DNA of 64,000 nt from JABFRZ01 sp036376275. GTDB taxonomy: Bacteria > Planctomycetota > UBA1135 > GCA-002686595. A model generated the notes under the pieces. It was not told the origin of the DNA. It saw only the letters and a list, made by a program, of their open reading frames with translations, and ran no database searches. The DNA lies in NCBI GenBank assembly GCA_036376275.1, contig DASVAP010000258.1, positions 62,001 to 126,000 on the forward strand, read 5' to 3'. This document shows, piece after piece, positions 28,091 through 36,421 of the stretch (its first letter is position 1; each line of letters begins with the position of its first letter). The translations under genes were made by a program, and so were the position numbers.

Positions 28091-29434
28091 ATGTCCACCC
28101 CGACGATGTCCACGACCACCAAGAAGCCCAAGGCCCCCCCGCGCCCCGTCGAGACGCTCAAGAAGCAGAGCCCCGAGCCCTTCGTGGCCCGCATCCCGGG
28201 CTCGAAGTCCTACACGAACCGGGCCCTGGTCCTGGCGGCGATGCGCACGGGCACGACGCAGGTGACCGGTGGCCTGGACTGCGAGGACACCCAACGCCTG
28301 GCGGCGGCCCTCGCGAGCTTCGAGGGCCTGAGCGTGACCCAGACCGAGGACGGCTTCCGGGTCGAGCGCACGCAGGACGTGCTCGGCGCGCCCGCGCGCG
28401 AGCTGCACATGGGCGCAGCCGGGACGCCCGCGCGCTTCATGCTGGCCTTCGCCGGCTCGGCGCGCGGCGCCACGGTCGTCACCGGCACGCCGCGCCTGTG
28501 CGAGCGGCCGATGGGGGACATCCTGGCGACGCTGCGCGCGATCGGCATCCGCTGCGAGTGCCTGGGCAAGGAAGGCTGCCTCCCCGTGCGCGTGCACGGC
28601 GGCACGCCGACGAGCCGCACCTGGCGCATCGCGGGCGGCGTGTCGTCGCAGTTCACCAGCTCGCTGCTGCTCTACGCCTCGCAGCAGCCGAAGGGCGAGC
28701 CGGTGCGGCTCCAGATCGAGGGCCACCAGGTCTCGCGCCCCTACGTCGAGATGACGCGCGCGATGATGAAGGAGTGCGGCATCACGACCGCGCGCGAGGG
28801 CGAGAGCGTGATCGTCGTGACGCCCGGCGCGCCCAAGGTGGCGACGATCCCGGTCGAGGTCGACGCCAGCGGCATGTCCTACTTCCTGGCCGCCGCGGCC
28901 GTGACCGGCACGACGGTCGAGATCCCCGGGATCGGCGCGGGCTCGGCCCAGGGCGACGTGGGCCTGGCCAAGGCCTTCGAGCGCATGGGCTGCACGCTCG
29001 AGCTCGGCGCGCGCTCGATCCGCATCACCGGCGGGGCCCTGAAGGGCATCGACATCGACATGGAGACCATGCCGGACGTGGTCCTGACGCTGGCGGTCGT
29101 GGCCGCGCGCGCGAAGGGCACGACGCGCATCACGAACATCGCCAACCTGCGCGTGAAGGAGTGCGATCGCATCCACGCGGCCGCCGCCGAGCTCGGGCGC
29201 CTGGGCGTGAAGGTCGAGGAGGGCGAGGACTTCCTCGTCATCCACCCGAGCGGCACGCTCACCCCGGCCGAGATCCACACCTACGACGATCACCGCGTGG
29301 CGATGGCCTTCGGCATCCTCGGCCTCGTGCAGCCGGACATCACGATCGAGGACCCGGACTGCGTGGCCAAGTCGTTCCCGGGCTTCTGGCAGGAGCTGGT
29401 GCGCTTCACGCGCCACCACAACGGAGGCTTCTGA
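28091..29434 (+). CDS. aroA: 3-phosphoshikimate 1-carboxyvinyltransferase (EPSP synthase) type enzyme
   Basis: 447 residues. Family motifs: PGSKSYTNRAL (phosphate-binding Lys), MGAAGTPARFM in place of the usual LGNAGTAMR, CERPMGDILATLRA, GGVSSQFTSSLLL, NLRVKECDRI and TYDDHRVAMAF. The reaction joins PEP to shikimate-3-phosphate in chorismate synthesis. The changes in the N-A-G-T-A-x-R block and the DASGMSYF variant of the D-x-S/A-x-A-F block are notable, but the catalytic Lys, Arg, Asp and Glu positions in the motifs seem kept. A basic, Pro/Lys-rich 20-residue N-terminus precedes the fold. It follows pstB by 7 nt and precedes the GpmI gene by 5 nt; placing aroA behind pst is unusual. Confidence 0.88.
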   Translation: MSTPTMSTTTKKPKAPPRPVETLKKQSPEPFVARIPGSKSYTNRALVLAAMRTGTTQVTGGLDCEDTQRLAAALASFEGLSVTQTEDGFRVERTQDVLGAPARELHMGAAGTPARFMLAFAGSARGATVVTGTPRLCERPMGDILATLRAIGIRCECLGKEGCLPVRVHGGTPTSRTWRIAGGVSSQFTSSLLLYASQQPKGEPVRLQIEGHQVSRPYVEMTRAMMKECGITTAREGESVIVVTPGAPKVATIPVEVDASGMSYFLAAAAVTGTTVEIPGIGAGSAQGDVGLAKAFERMGCTLELGARSIRITGGALKGIDIDMETMPDVVLTLAVVAARAKGTTRITNIANLRVKECDRIHAAAAELGRLGVKVEEGEDFLVIHPSGTLTPAEIHTYDDHRVAMAFGILGLVQPDITIEDPDCVAKSFPGFWQELVRFTRHHNGGF

Positions 29435-29439
29435 GCGCC

Positions 29440-30903
29440 GTGGACCGGCGCGCGCTCCTGCTGGTGCTCGACGGCTGCGGCTGGCGCGCGGACCCGCGCG
29501 GCAACGCCGTGACCGCGCGCACGCTGCCGACGATCTTCCGCAGCATCGACGAGCACGGCGTGGCGGTGCTGGAGGCCTCGGGCGAGGCGGTCGGGCTCGA
29601 GCGCGGGCAGGTCGGGAACAGCGAGGCCGGGCACCTGACGATCGGCGCGGGGCGCGTGATCCCCTCGATGACGCGGCGCCTGCTGGAAGCGCACACGAGC
29701 GGTGCCTGGGCGCGCGACCCGGCCTGGGGGGCGCTGCGCGCGGCCGGCGTGCTGCACCTCGTCGGGCTCGTCTCCGACGCGGGCGTCCACGGCCTGGCGC
29801 GCAGCCTGTGGCACGCGGCCGCGGCGGCGGCCCAGGCCGGCGTGCGCGAGATCCACGTCCACCCGGTGCTCGACGGGGTCGATTCCCTGGCCGGGACGGC
29901 CCCGCGCCTCTTGGCGGAGCTGCGCGACGAGCTCGCGCGCGTCCCGGGCGTGCGCCTCGGCGTCGTCCAGGGCCGCAAGCGCTTCTGCGACCGCAGCGGC
30001 GACCCGGCCGTCTCGCGCCCGTGCTTCGACGCGCTCACGGGCGCCGCCGAGCTGCCGGAGTTCCGCGACGAGCTCCTCGCCGCCCACCTCGCCTCCGGTG
30101 GCGAGGCCAGCTTCCCCCCGCACCTCGTCGCCGGTGGTCGGGCCATGCGCCCGGGCGAGCCCGTGCTGCACACCAGCCACCGCGCCGACCGGGCGCGCCA
30201 GATCGCGCTCCTGCTCGCGGAGACCCAGCCGCTCTTCGCCCTGGTGGAGATGGGCAAGGGCGTGCCGGTCCAGCACGTCTTCTTCCCGACCAGGCCCCTC
30301 GAGCGCGGCCTCTTCTCCGAGCTGAAGCGCCACGGCCTCGCCTCGCTGCGCATCGCCGAGAAGTGCAAGTTCCCGCACGTGACCTTCTTCCTGAACGGCT
30401 TCGACGCCGCCGCCGAGGGCCGCGGGATCTGCCTCGACTCGATCCCCGAGGCCGAGATCCCGGCGAAACCCGAGATGTCCGCCGCCGCCGTCACGGACGA
30501 GATCGTCGCGGCCCTGGCCGACCCCGCGCAGCGCGCCGTGATCGCCAACCTCGCCAACCTCGACCAGGTCGGCCACCTCGGCAACGTCCCGCTGGCCGAG
30601 CGCGCCGCGGCCGAGATCGACCACTGCTACACGCGCATCGCCGCGGCCGCGCGGCGCCACGGCTGGACGCTGCTCCTGACCAGCGACCACGGCAACGCCG
30701 ACACCCTGACCGGCGCCGACGGCGGCCCCTTCGGCTCCCACAGCCACAGCCCGGTGCCGCTGGTCGTCACGCCGGCCCCCGGCCTCACGGCGCGCTGGGA
30801 ACGGCGCGCGGGCTCGCTGGCCGGCGTGGCGGCGACGATGCTCGGCGCCCTCGGGCTCGAGCGTCCGGAGTGGATGGAGCCGGCCCTGGCGAGCTTCGAG
30901 TAG
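29440..30903 (+). CDS. gpmI: 2,3-bisphosphoglycerate-independent phosphoglycerate mutase (divergent)
   Basis: 487 residues from the GTG at 29440 (GGAGG at 29423-29427). Alkaline-phosphatase-superfamily signatures are seen: LLVLDGCGW metal site, GQVGNSEAGHLTIGAGRV with the catalytic Ser, RIAEKCKFPHVTFFLNGF, NLANLDQVGHLGN and LLTSDHGNAD for the second metal set. It isomerises 3- and 2-phosphoglycerate. The family's DGWGxR and NPDMVGHTG appear as DGCGWR and NLDQVGHLG, and the middle domain's usual RYYAMDRD region reads KRFCDRSGD, so this is a deep branch; another phospho- or phosphono-substrate cannot be excluded. Its stop is 3 nt from the convergent sigma gene. Confidence 0.82.
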   Translation: MDRRALLLVLDGCGWRADPRGNAVTARTLPTIFRSIDEHGVAVLEASGEAVGLERGQVGNSEAGHLTIGAGRVIPSMTRRLLEAHTSGAWARDPAWGALRAAGVLHLVGLVSDAGVHGLARSLWHAAAAAAQAGVREIHVHPVLDGVDSLAGTAPRLLAELRDELARVPGVRLGVVQGRKRFCDRSGDPAVSRPCFDALTGAAELPEFRDELLAAHLASGGEASFPPHLVAGGRAMRPGEPVLHTSHRADRARQIALLLAETQPLFALVEMGKGVPVQHVFFPTRPLERGLFSELKRHGLASLRIAEKCKFPHVTFFLNGFDAAAEGRGICLDSIPEAEIPAKPEMSAAAVTDEIVAALADPAQRAVIANLANLDQVGHLGNVPLAERAAAEIDHCYTRIAAAARRHGWTLLLTSDHGNADTLTGADGGPFGSHSHSPVPLVVTPAPGLTARWERRAGSLAGVAATMLGALGLERPEWMEPALASFE

Positions 30904-30906
30904 GGC

Positions 30907-31503
30907 TCAGGCCTGGATCACCAGGCCGCGCACCTCCGGACGGGTGCAGACCACGCCCTTGACCGCCGAGAGGGCGCGGTAGTGGACGAGGCGCGCGGCG
31001 CTGGGGTCGCGGTGCTCGAGCACGAAGCCGATCGTGCGCCAGGCCAGGCCGAAGCCCTGGCGCAGGACGAAGGCGACCTGCTGGCTGCGCGGGAGCTGGG
31101 CCAGGGCGTGGCGCACGAGGCCGGCGTTCTCGGTGGTGACGATCAGGACCTCGTCGTCCTCGACGTGCGGCTCGTCCTCCGGCTCGGGGCGCTTCTCGGC
31201 CCGCGCGCGGCGGTCGCGCAGCGAGCGGCGCACGTGGTTGCGCGCGATGGTCGCGAACCAGTAGCGGAAGCCGATGTAGTTCGTCGCCCGTAGGCGCCCG
31301 ATCTCGCGCATGGCGGCGATCAGGGCGTCGGAGAAGACGTCGTCGGCCTGCATGCAGAGGTGCGCGCGCGCCGAGCGCCCCAGCACGGTCGAGGCGATCC
31401 CGCGCAGGTCCTCGCTGGCCGCCTCCACCAGCCGTCCGAGTGCCTGCACGTCGCCGCCGCGCGCGGCGCCGAGCCACTGATCCCAGTCGGATCGAAGCGT
31501 CAT
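30907..31503 (-). CDS. ECF-type RNA polymerase sigma factor
   Basis: 198 residues with sigma region 2 (DDVFSDALIAAMREIGRLRATNYIGFRYWFATIARNHVRRSLRDRR) and region 4 (LAQLPRSQQVAFVLRQGFGLAWRTIGFVLEHRDPSAARLVHYRALSAVKG), joined by an acidic linker. It should recruit RNA polymerase to a small regulon. No anti-sigma gene adjoins it; upstream on the same strand lie the cupin and DoxX genes. The spacer 31504-31778 contains GCCGATC-CTCC-GATCGGC (31516-31533) and no recognisable gene. Confidence 0.88.
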   Translation of the reverse strand: MTLRSDWDQWLGAARGGDVQALGRLVEAASEDLRGIASTVLGRSARAHLCMQADDVFSDALIAAMREIGRLRATNYIGFRYWFATIARNHVRRSLRDRRARAEKRPEPEDEPHVEDDEVLIVTTENAGLVRHALAQLPRSQQVAFVLRQGFGLAWRTIGFVLEHRDPSAARLVHYRALSAVKGVVCTRPEVRGLVIQA

Positions 31504-31778
31504 CTGACCCCCCCGGCCGATCCTCCGATCGGCGCTCCACCGCTGCTGCGGACGCCGCAGGTTCGCCGCCCGAGACGCGCTCGCGCGCCGCTCCTCCGCC
31601 GCAGTCCCGGAGAGGAAAGCCTGCGCTCCCGGAATCCGTCAAGGGGGCCGAGGGCGGTTCTCGCGCCGCGCGCTCAGCGGATCATGCCGGGAATCTCCGG
31701 GTTTCCTCGTACAGGGGGACGGAGCGAGCCTCGGCGCGCGCCCCGCGCGGGGGCGGCCGCCGGCATCCCCGCGCCGGC

Positions 31779-32486
31779 TCACTCCGCACTCTGGAAGGCG
31801 AGGATCTCCGTCGTCCAGCCCTCGCGCTGGCGCTTCGCGAAGGAGGCGGCGAGGTGCGGGGTCGCCTTGTGGGCTTCGAGGTGCGCCGGGCTCTCCCACA
31901 CCTCGAGGCGCATGAACTCGTGGGGGTTGGCGCTCGACTGGTAGAGGTCGTACTGCAGGCACCCCGCCTCGGCCCGGGTGGGGGCGGAGAGCGAGAGGAG
32001 GTGCGCCTTCAGGTCCGCCTCCTGGCCCGGCAGGCCGTGGATCAGCGTGACGGCGGTGAGCGCGTGGCGCGAGGCGGAGGGCCGGCGGGCCGCCGCGTCG
32101 ACGGCCACGGGCGCGACCAGGCCGGAGCCGGGGCTCGCCGCGGGCGTCCTGAGCTCGATCAGGATGCCGTGCGCGTCGGCCGCGCCGACGTTGCGCGAGG
32201 CGTGCGCGGTGGGTTCGCTGAAGCCGACCTCGCCGGCCTTCGCCTGGCGCAGGCGCTTCGTGCCGTCCGGGAGCGTGAACTCGATCGTCACGTCGGTCAG
32301 GAACACGGCCACGTGGCGCGGATGGTCGTGGGTCGTCTCGGTCGCGCCCTTCGCCAGCTTGAAGTCGAGCACGCGCACGTGCTCGTTCTCGACCAGGAGG
32401 CGGTAGTTGTCGGGGTAGAGGAGCAGCGGATCGCGGTGGGCGTCCTGGACGGGGAGGGCGGCGAGGAGGAGGGCGGCGAGGAGCAT
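31779..32486 (-). CDS. Exported cupin / ABM-monooxygenase fusion protein
   Basis: 235 residues. A short hydrophobic N-terminus (MLLAALLLAALPVQDA) acts as signal. Residues about 25-125 form a cupin: VLDFKLAKGATETTHDHPRHVAVFLTDV followed by EVGFSEPTAHASRNVG. Residues about 140-235 form an antibiotic-biosynthesis-monooxygenase (ABM, dimeric ferredoxin-like) domain: TLIHGLPGQEADLKAHLL, then AGCLQYDLYQSSANPHEFMRLEVWESPAHLEAH. The combination is uncommon. ABM proteins typically oxidise quinones or degrade haem, and cupins often bind a metal (HDH here). Substrate unknown. It lies 48 nt behind the DoxX gene on the same strand, suggesting an envelope redox pair. Confidence 0.82.
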   Translation of the reverse strand: MLLAALLLAALPVQDAHRDPLLLYPDNYRLLVENEHVRVLDFKLAKGATETTHDHPRHVAVFLTDVTIEFTLPDGTKRLRQAKAGEVGFSEPTAHASRNVGAADAHGILIELRTPAASPGSGLVAPVAVDAAARRPSASRHALTAVTLIHGLPGQEADLKAHLLSLSAPTRAEAGCLQYDLYQSSANPHEFMRLEVWESPAHLEAHKATPHLAASFAKRQREGWTTEILAFQSAE

Positions 32487-32504
32487 GGGGAAGAAGGAGA
32501 AGGG

Positions 32505-32530
32505 CCAGGCTGGAGCCTGGCGGTCCCAGG
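32505..32530. repeat. GGCTGGAGCC inverted-repeat unit
   Basis: CCAGGCTGGAGCCTGG followed by CGGTCCCAGG, in the short DoxX-cupin spacer. Similar to the unit at 22467-22491 (CCAGGCTGGAGC...CGGTCCCGG). Confidence 0.55.
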
Positions 32531-32534
32531 GGAG

Positions 32535-32939
32535 TCAGGCGAGCTTGCAGCCGACGAGCGGGAGCTCGACGCGGCGCAGGTAGGCGACGACGGCGCCGCA
32601 CAGGAAGACGACAAGGGCCAGCACGAACAGCAGCCCGCCGTCCTGCTGCACCTCGAGGCCGAGGAAGAGGAGGTGGGCCAGGATCGCGCCGGCCATCACG
32701 CCCATCGCCAGCGCTCCGCCGAGGGCCGCCGTGCGCGGGTACAGCAGCAGCGCGGCGGCGACGAGCTCGACCACGCCCGAGGCGATGCGGCCCCAGGGCT
32801 CGACGCCGAGCGTCGTGAAGATGAAGCGCGACTCCTCGGCGCCCGTGAACTTGAAGAACAGCGTCTGCAGCAGGATCGCGGCGGCGGCGAGCTGGCAGAG
32901 CCAGGAGAGGAGCGTGACGGCCTTGGAGGGCGGGTTCAT
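32535..32939 (-). CDS. DoxX-like small membrane protein
   Basis: 134 residues from the ATG at 32939 with four membrane helices: TLLSWLCQLAAAAILLQTLFFKF, IASGVVELVAAALLL, GALAMGVMAGAILAHLLFLG and LLFVLALVVFLCGAVVAYL. The F-K-F-T-G motif after helix 1 and helix 2 starting near G-V-V-E are typical of the DoxX-like superfamily, whose members support quinone or thiol redox chemistry in the membrane. No cofactor ligand is evident. It is transcribed towards the cupin/ABM gene. An upstream extension to 33179 overlaps the opposite-strand gene and is rejected. Confidence 0.82.
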   Translation of the reverse strand: MNPPSKAVTLLSWLCQLAAAAILLQTLFFKFTGAEESRFIFTTLGVEPWGRIASGVVELVAAALLLYPRTAALGGALAMGVMAGAILAHLLFLGLEVQQDGGLLFVLALVVFLCGAVVAYLRRVELPLVGCKLA

Positions 32940-33120
32940 GGCAGCGGGGAGGGCGTTGCAGGGCTGCGCCGGTCCGGCGCGCCTCCTCCGATGCCCCTCG
33001 CGCGCGCCGGTTACGCCCACCCTGGCCGCGAAACCCGGCGCGCCGTGCGGCATCGAAGTCCGCGCCGAGGGGAGGACACACGGCCCGCTCGGCCTCCTTC
33101 CAACCCCACCCATCCATCCA

Positions 33121-33852
33121 ATGTCCTCGTTCTTCCACTCCGCGGCGCTCGGCGCCGCGCTCGTACTCGGGGCGGCCACCGCGGCCCAGGGCGGTCACGG
33201 CGCCCACGCCACGGTCAAGAGCCCGGTCTTCCACGGCGCCAAGGTCAACGCCGGCACCGTCACCTGCGCGCACGACGCCCAGGGCCTGGTGCTGACCCTC
33301 TCCGACGACTTCGTCGTGCCCGACACGCCCGCGCCGCACTGGCAGGTCGTGGACTCGCGCGGCAACGCGTACCTGCTGAATCGCCTGATGATCAAGGGCG
33401 ACAAGCTCAACCGCACGATCCACGTCCCGAGCCACGTCGCCGACGTGGCCCGCGTGCAGATCTGGTGCGCCTTCGCCGAGGTGCTGCTGGGCGAGACCGA
33501 CCTCGTCTGCACGCACGCGACCGAGGCCGGGATGCAGTTCGGCCACACCTCCTCGGCGTTCGCCGGCTCCAAGGCGAACAAGGGCACCGTGGCCCACGTG
33601 CTCGAGGACGGCAAGTCGGTGCTGGTGCTCTCGGACGACTTCGTCGTGCCGGACACGCCCGCGCCGCACTGGCAGCTCGTCGACTCGAAGGGCAACGTCT
33701 ACCTGCTCAACCGGCTCGTCATCAAGGGCGACAAGCTCAACAAGACGCTGGCGATCCCGGCCTTCGTGCCCGACGTGGCCAAGGTGCAGGTCTGGTGCGC
33801 CTTCGCGGAGACGGTGCTCGGCGAGGCCTCCTTCACGAAGGCGGTGCGCTGA
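33121..33852 (+). CDS. Secreted tandem DM13-like domain protein
   Basis: 243 residues with a signal peptide (SAALGAALVLGAATAAQ). Two homologous ~95-residue units follow. Each has SDDFVVPDTPAPHWQ-VDS, YLLNRL-IKGDKLN, then VQIWCAFAEVLLGE or VQVWCAFAETVLGE. The single conserved Cys in the WC motif and the D-F-x-x-P-x-x-P-H-W strand match the DM13 fold proposed for extracellular electron-transfer or metal-linked redox proteins. Unit 1 starts VKSPVFHGAKVNAGTV and unit 2 FGHTSSAFAGSKANKGTV. Its stop overlaps the ATG of the HbpS-cupin gene (TGATG), so the two act together. Confidence 0.8.
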   Translation: MSSFFHSAALGAALVLGAATAAQGGHGAHATVKSPVFHGAKVNAGTVTCAHDAQGLVLTLSDDFVVPDTPAPHWQVVDSRGNAYLLNRLMIKGDKLNRTIHVPSHVADVARVQIWCAFAEVLLGETDLVCTHATEAGMQFGHTSSAFAGSKANKGTVAHVLEDGKSVLVLSDDFVVPDTPAPHWQLVDSKGNVYLLNRLVIKGDKLNKTLAIPAFVPDVAKVQVWCAFAETVLGEASFTKAVR

Positions 33853-34706
33853 TGAAGATCCTCTCGAAGCTCGGCACCCTCGCGGCCGTGGCGCTCTTCG
33901 CGCCGCTCGCCGCGGCCCAGGTGACGACCAAGAAGGTGCTGACCCTCGACGGCGCCAAGGCCGTCGTGGCCGCGGCCGAGCAGTTCGCCAAGGACAAGGG
34001 CTGCGGCGGCGCGATCGCGATCGTCGACGACGGCGGGAACCTGCTGCTCCTGCACCGCCTCGACGGGACCTTCGCGATGGGCTCCAGCGTCTCGACCGGC
34101 AAGGCGCGCACGGCGGCGCTCTTCAAGAAGCCCACCAGCTTCTTCGAGGAGGTCGTGGTGCAGAAGGGGCGCGTCTCGATGACGGCCCTGCCCGACTTCA
34201 CCCCGCTCAAGGGCGGCGTGCCGCTGATCGTCGGCGGCGACATCGTCGGCGCGGTCGGGGTCTCGGGCGCGATGAGCGCCGACCAGGACGAGGAGATGGC
34301 GCTCTTCGCCGCCAAGGCCCTGGAGACGCCGACGAAGGCACCCAAGACGACCTACATCCAGAAGGAGGCGGTCCACGCCGCCTTCCAGCAGAACGGCACG
34401 CTGTTCGAGTCGCAGGGCTTCAAGGTCAACGCCAGCCGCCGCGACGGACCGGGCGAGGCCGAGGTCCACGAGAAGGACACCGACGTCTTCTACGTCACCA
34501 AGGGCACGGCCACCTTCGTCAGCGGCGGCAAGCTCGTCGACGCGAAGCCCGTCCAGGCCGGCGAGGTGCGCGGCGCGCGCCTCGAGGGCGGCGAGAGCCG
34601 CCAGCTCGTCGCCGGCGACGTGGTCGTCGTCCCGGCCGGCACGCCGCACTGGTTCCAGAGCGTGTCCGGCCCCTTCGAGTACTACGTGGTCAAGACCACT
34701 CTCTGA
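33852..34706 (+). CDS. Exported HbpS/GlcG-like domain fused to a cupin
   Basis: 284 residues with a signal peptide (LGTLAAVALFAPLAAAQ). Residues about 25-165 are the HbpS/GlcG (haem-binding, extracellular) domain: LDGAKAVVAAAEQFAKDKGC, GAIAIVDDGGNLLLLHRLDG, TGKARTAALFKKPT and GGVPLIVGGDIVGAVGVSGAMSADQDEEMA. Residues about 180-284 are a cupin: EVHEKDTDVFYVTKGTATFVSGG and LVAGDVVVVPAGTPHWFQSV. HbpS relatives bind haem or small oxidised metabolites; the cupin could hold the metal for turnover. Translation is coupled to the DM13 gene. A 5'-extended reading of this frame is a shadow of other genes. Confidence 0.83.
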   Translation: MKILSKLGTLAAVALFAPLAAAQVTTKKVLTLDGAKAVVAAAEQFAKDKGCGGAIAIVDDGGNLLLLHRLDGTFAMGSSVSTGKARTAALFKKPTSFFEEVVVQKGRVSMTALPDFTPLKGGVPLIVGGDIVGAVGVSGAMSADQDEEMALFAAKALETPTKAPKTTYIQKEAVHAAFQQNGTLFESQGFKVNASRRDGPGEAEVHEKDTDVFYVTKGTATFVSGGKLVDAKPVQAGEVRGARLEGGESRQLVAGDVVVVPAGTPHWFQSVSGPFEYYVVKTTL

Positions 34707-34732
34707 TTCCGCAACCTTCCGACTCTTCCCTC

Positions 34733-34769
34733 GCGGCCCCGTCTCGATCCCTCCCTCGAGCGGGGCCGC
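34733..34769. terminator. Bulged 14-bp hairpin between HbpS-cupin and SMP-30 genes
   Basis: GCGGCCCCG-(T)-CTCGA-TCCCTCCC-TCGAG-CGGGGCCGC: two stacked stems with a single T bulge. It starts 26 nt after the stop at 34706 and ends 20 nt before the ATG at 34790, so it is a terminator or a 5'-leader structure. Confidence 0.55.
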
Positions 34770-34789
34770 ACCTCTCACCCGCCCCGATC

Positions 34790-36421
34790 ATGCTCTCCAC
34801 CCTCGCCCTCGTCCCGCTCCTCCTCGCCGTCCAGGCGCCGGCGCCCTCCACGCCGCCGCACGTCGCCGACGCGATCGTCGACCTCCGCACGAGCGCCGGC
34901 GCCGCGCTGGTCGGCGGCACCTGGCGCGTGGCCCAGGCCCAGGTGATCGAGGTCGAGCACCGCGATCCCGGGCCCGACCGCAAGGCCTCGGGGGCGCCGA
35001 ACCGGACCAGGGACCTGGCCCTGAAGGCCGGCGCGCGCGACCTCGACGACTCGGGCTGGGAGACGGTCGCGCCCGAGGCGCTCGAGGAACGGCGCGCGAC
35101 CGGGCGGCTCTCCTTCCAGTGGTACCGCCTGCGCCTGACGATCCCCGAGCGCGTCGGGAGCCTCGCCACCACCGGCACGACGGTCGTGTTCGAGATCGTG
35201 GTCGACGACTACGCCGAGGTCTGGGTCGACGGCGAGCTGCCGCAGGTGCTCGGCACGCGCGGCGGGCAGCTCGCGGCCGGCTGGAACGCGCCGAACCGCG
35301 TCGTGGTCGGGCGCGACGTGCGCCCGGGCCAGCAGATCCAGCTGGCGGTCTTCGCCGCCAACGCGCCGCTCTCCGAGCCGCCCGCGAACTTCATCTGGGT
35401 GCGCTCGGCCACGCTCGACTTCTTCCGGCCCGGACGCCTGGACACGGCCGAGCCCGTCGCGCTCGAGGTCGAGCGAGTCGACCCGGCCCTCGACGCGATC
35501 CTGGGGCCCGCGCCGAGGCTCGAGCGCGTCGCCAAGGGCTTCAGCTTCACCGAGGGACCGGTGTGGGTGAGCGACGCCCGGGCCGGCGGGTACCTGCTCT
35601 TCAGCGACCCGAACGAGAACGTCATCCACCGCTTCGCGCCCGGGCTCGTGGACGGCGCGCTCTCCGTCTACCGCACGAAGAGCGGCTACACGGGCGTCGA
35701 CGTGGCCGAGTACGGCCAGCCGGGCTCGAACGGGCTCGCGCTCGACGCCGAGGGGCGCCTCCTGATCTGCGAGCACGGCAACCGCCGCGTCACGCGCCTG
35801 GAGAAGAACGGCACGCTCACGGTGCTGGCCGACCGCTACCCCGCTGGTCCCGGAGGCAAGCGCCTCAACTCGCCCAACGACCTCGTCGTGCGCTCCGACG
35901 GCGCGCTGTACTTCACCGACCCGCCCTTCGGCCTGCCGCAGTTCCACGCCGACCCGCGGCGCGAGCTGGACGTCACGGGCGTCTTCTGCCTCGTCGGTGG
36001 CGAGCTGAAGCTCGTCGGCACGGAGCTCAGCGGCCCGAACGGGGTCGCCTTCTCGCCGGACGAGCGCCACCTCTACGTCACCAACTGGGACGAGCGGAAG
36101 AAGGTCGTCATGCGCTACGAGTCGCTGGCGGACGGCACGCTGGCGAACGGCCGCGTCTTCTTCGACATGACCGCGGCGCCAGGCGCCGAGGCGCTCGACG
36201 GCGTGAAGGTCGACCGCGCCGGCAACCTGTTCGTCTCCGGTCCGGGCGGGACCTGGGTGATCGACGCGAACGGCAAGCACCTCGGCACGCTGGTCGGTCC
36301 GGAGCTGGCGGCGAACTTCGCCTGGGGCCCGGACGAGCGCACGCTCTTCTGGACCGCGCGCAGCGGGCTCTACCGGCTCACGCTGGCCGGCACGGCCGTG
36401 ACGCTCGGGAGGAAGCCGTGA
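34790..36421 (+). CDS. Exported SMP-30/gluconolactonase with an N-terminal carbohydrate-binding-like domain
   Basis: 543 residues. A signal peptide (LALVPLLLAVQAPA) is followed by about 190 residues of beta-rich sequence, including TTVVFEIVVDDYAEVWVDGELPQVLGT, like the jelly-roll sugar-binding domain of GH2 enzymes. From about 230 a six-bladed SMP-30 propeller follows: FTEGPVWVSD (metal Glu), GSNGLALDAEGRLLICEHGNRRV, NSPNDLVVRSDGALYFTDPPFG, LSGPNGVAFSPDERHLYVTNWD and DGVKVDRAGNLFVSG (metal Asp). Such enzymes hydrolyse sugar lactones with a divalent metal. The GTGA overlap with the next gene indicates coupled synthesis of two lactonase-type propellers. Confidence 0.88.
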   Translation: MLSTLALVPLLLAVQAPAPSTPPHVADAIVDLRTSAGAALVGGTWRVAQAQVIEVEHRDPGPDRKASGAPNRTRDLALKAGARDLDDSGWETVAPEALEERRATGRLSFQWYRLRLTIPERVGSLATTGTTVVFEIVVDDYAEVWVDGELPQVLGTRGGQLAAGWNAPNRVVVGRDVRPGQQIQLAVFAANAPLSEPPANFIWVRSATLDFFRPGRLDTAEPVALEVERVDPALDAILGPAPRLERVAKGFSFTEGPVWVSDARAGGYLLFSDPNENVIHRFAPGLVDGALSVYRTKSGYTGVDVAEYGQPGSNGLALDAEGRLLICEHGNRRVTRLEKNGTLTVLADRYPAGPGGKRLNSPNDLVVRSDGALYFTDPPFGLPQFHADPRRELDVTGVFCLVGGELKLVGTELSGPNGVAFSPDERHLYVTNWDERKKVVMRYESLADGTLANGRVFFDMTAAPGAEALDGVKVDRAGNLFVSGPGGTWVIDANGKHLGTLVGPELAANFAWGPDERTLFWTARSGLYRLTLAGTAVTLGRKP

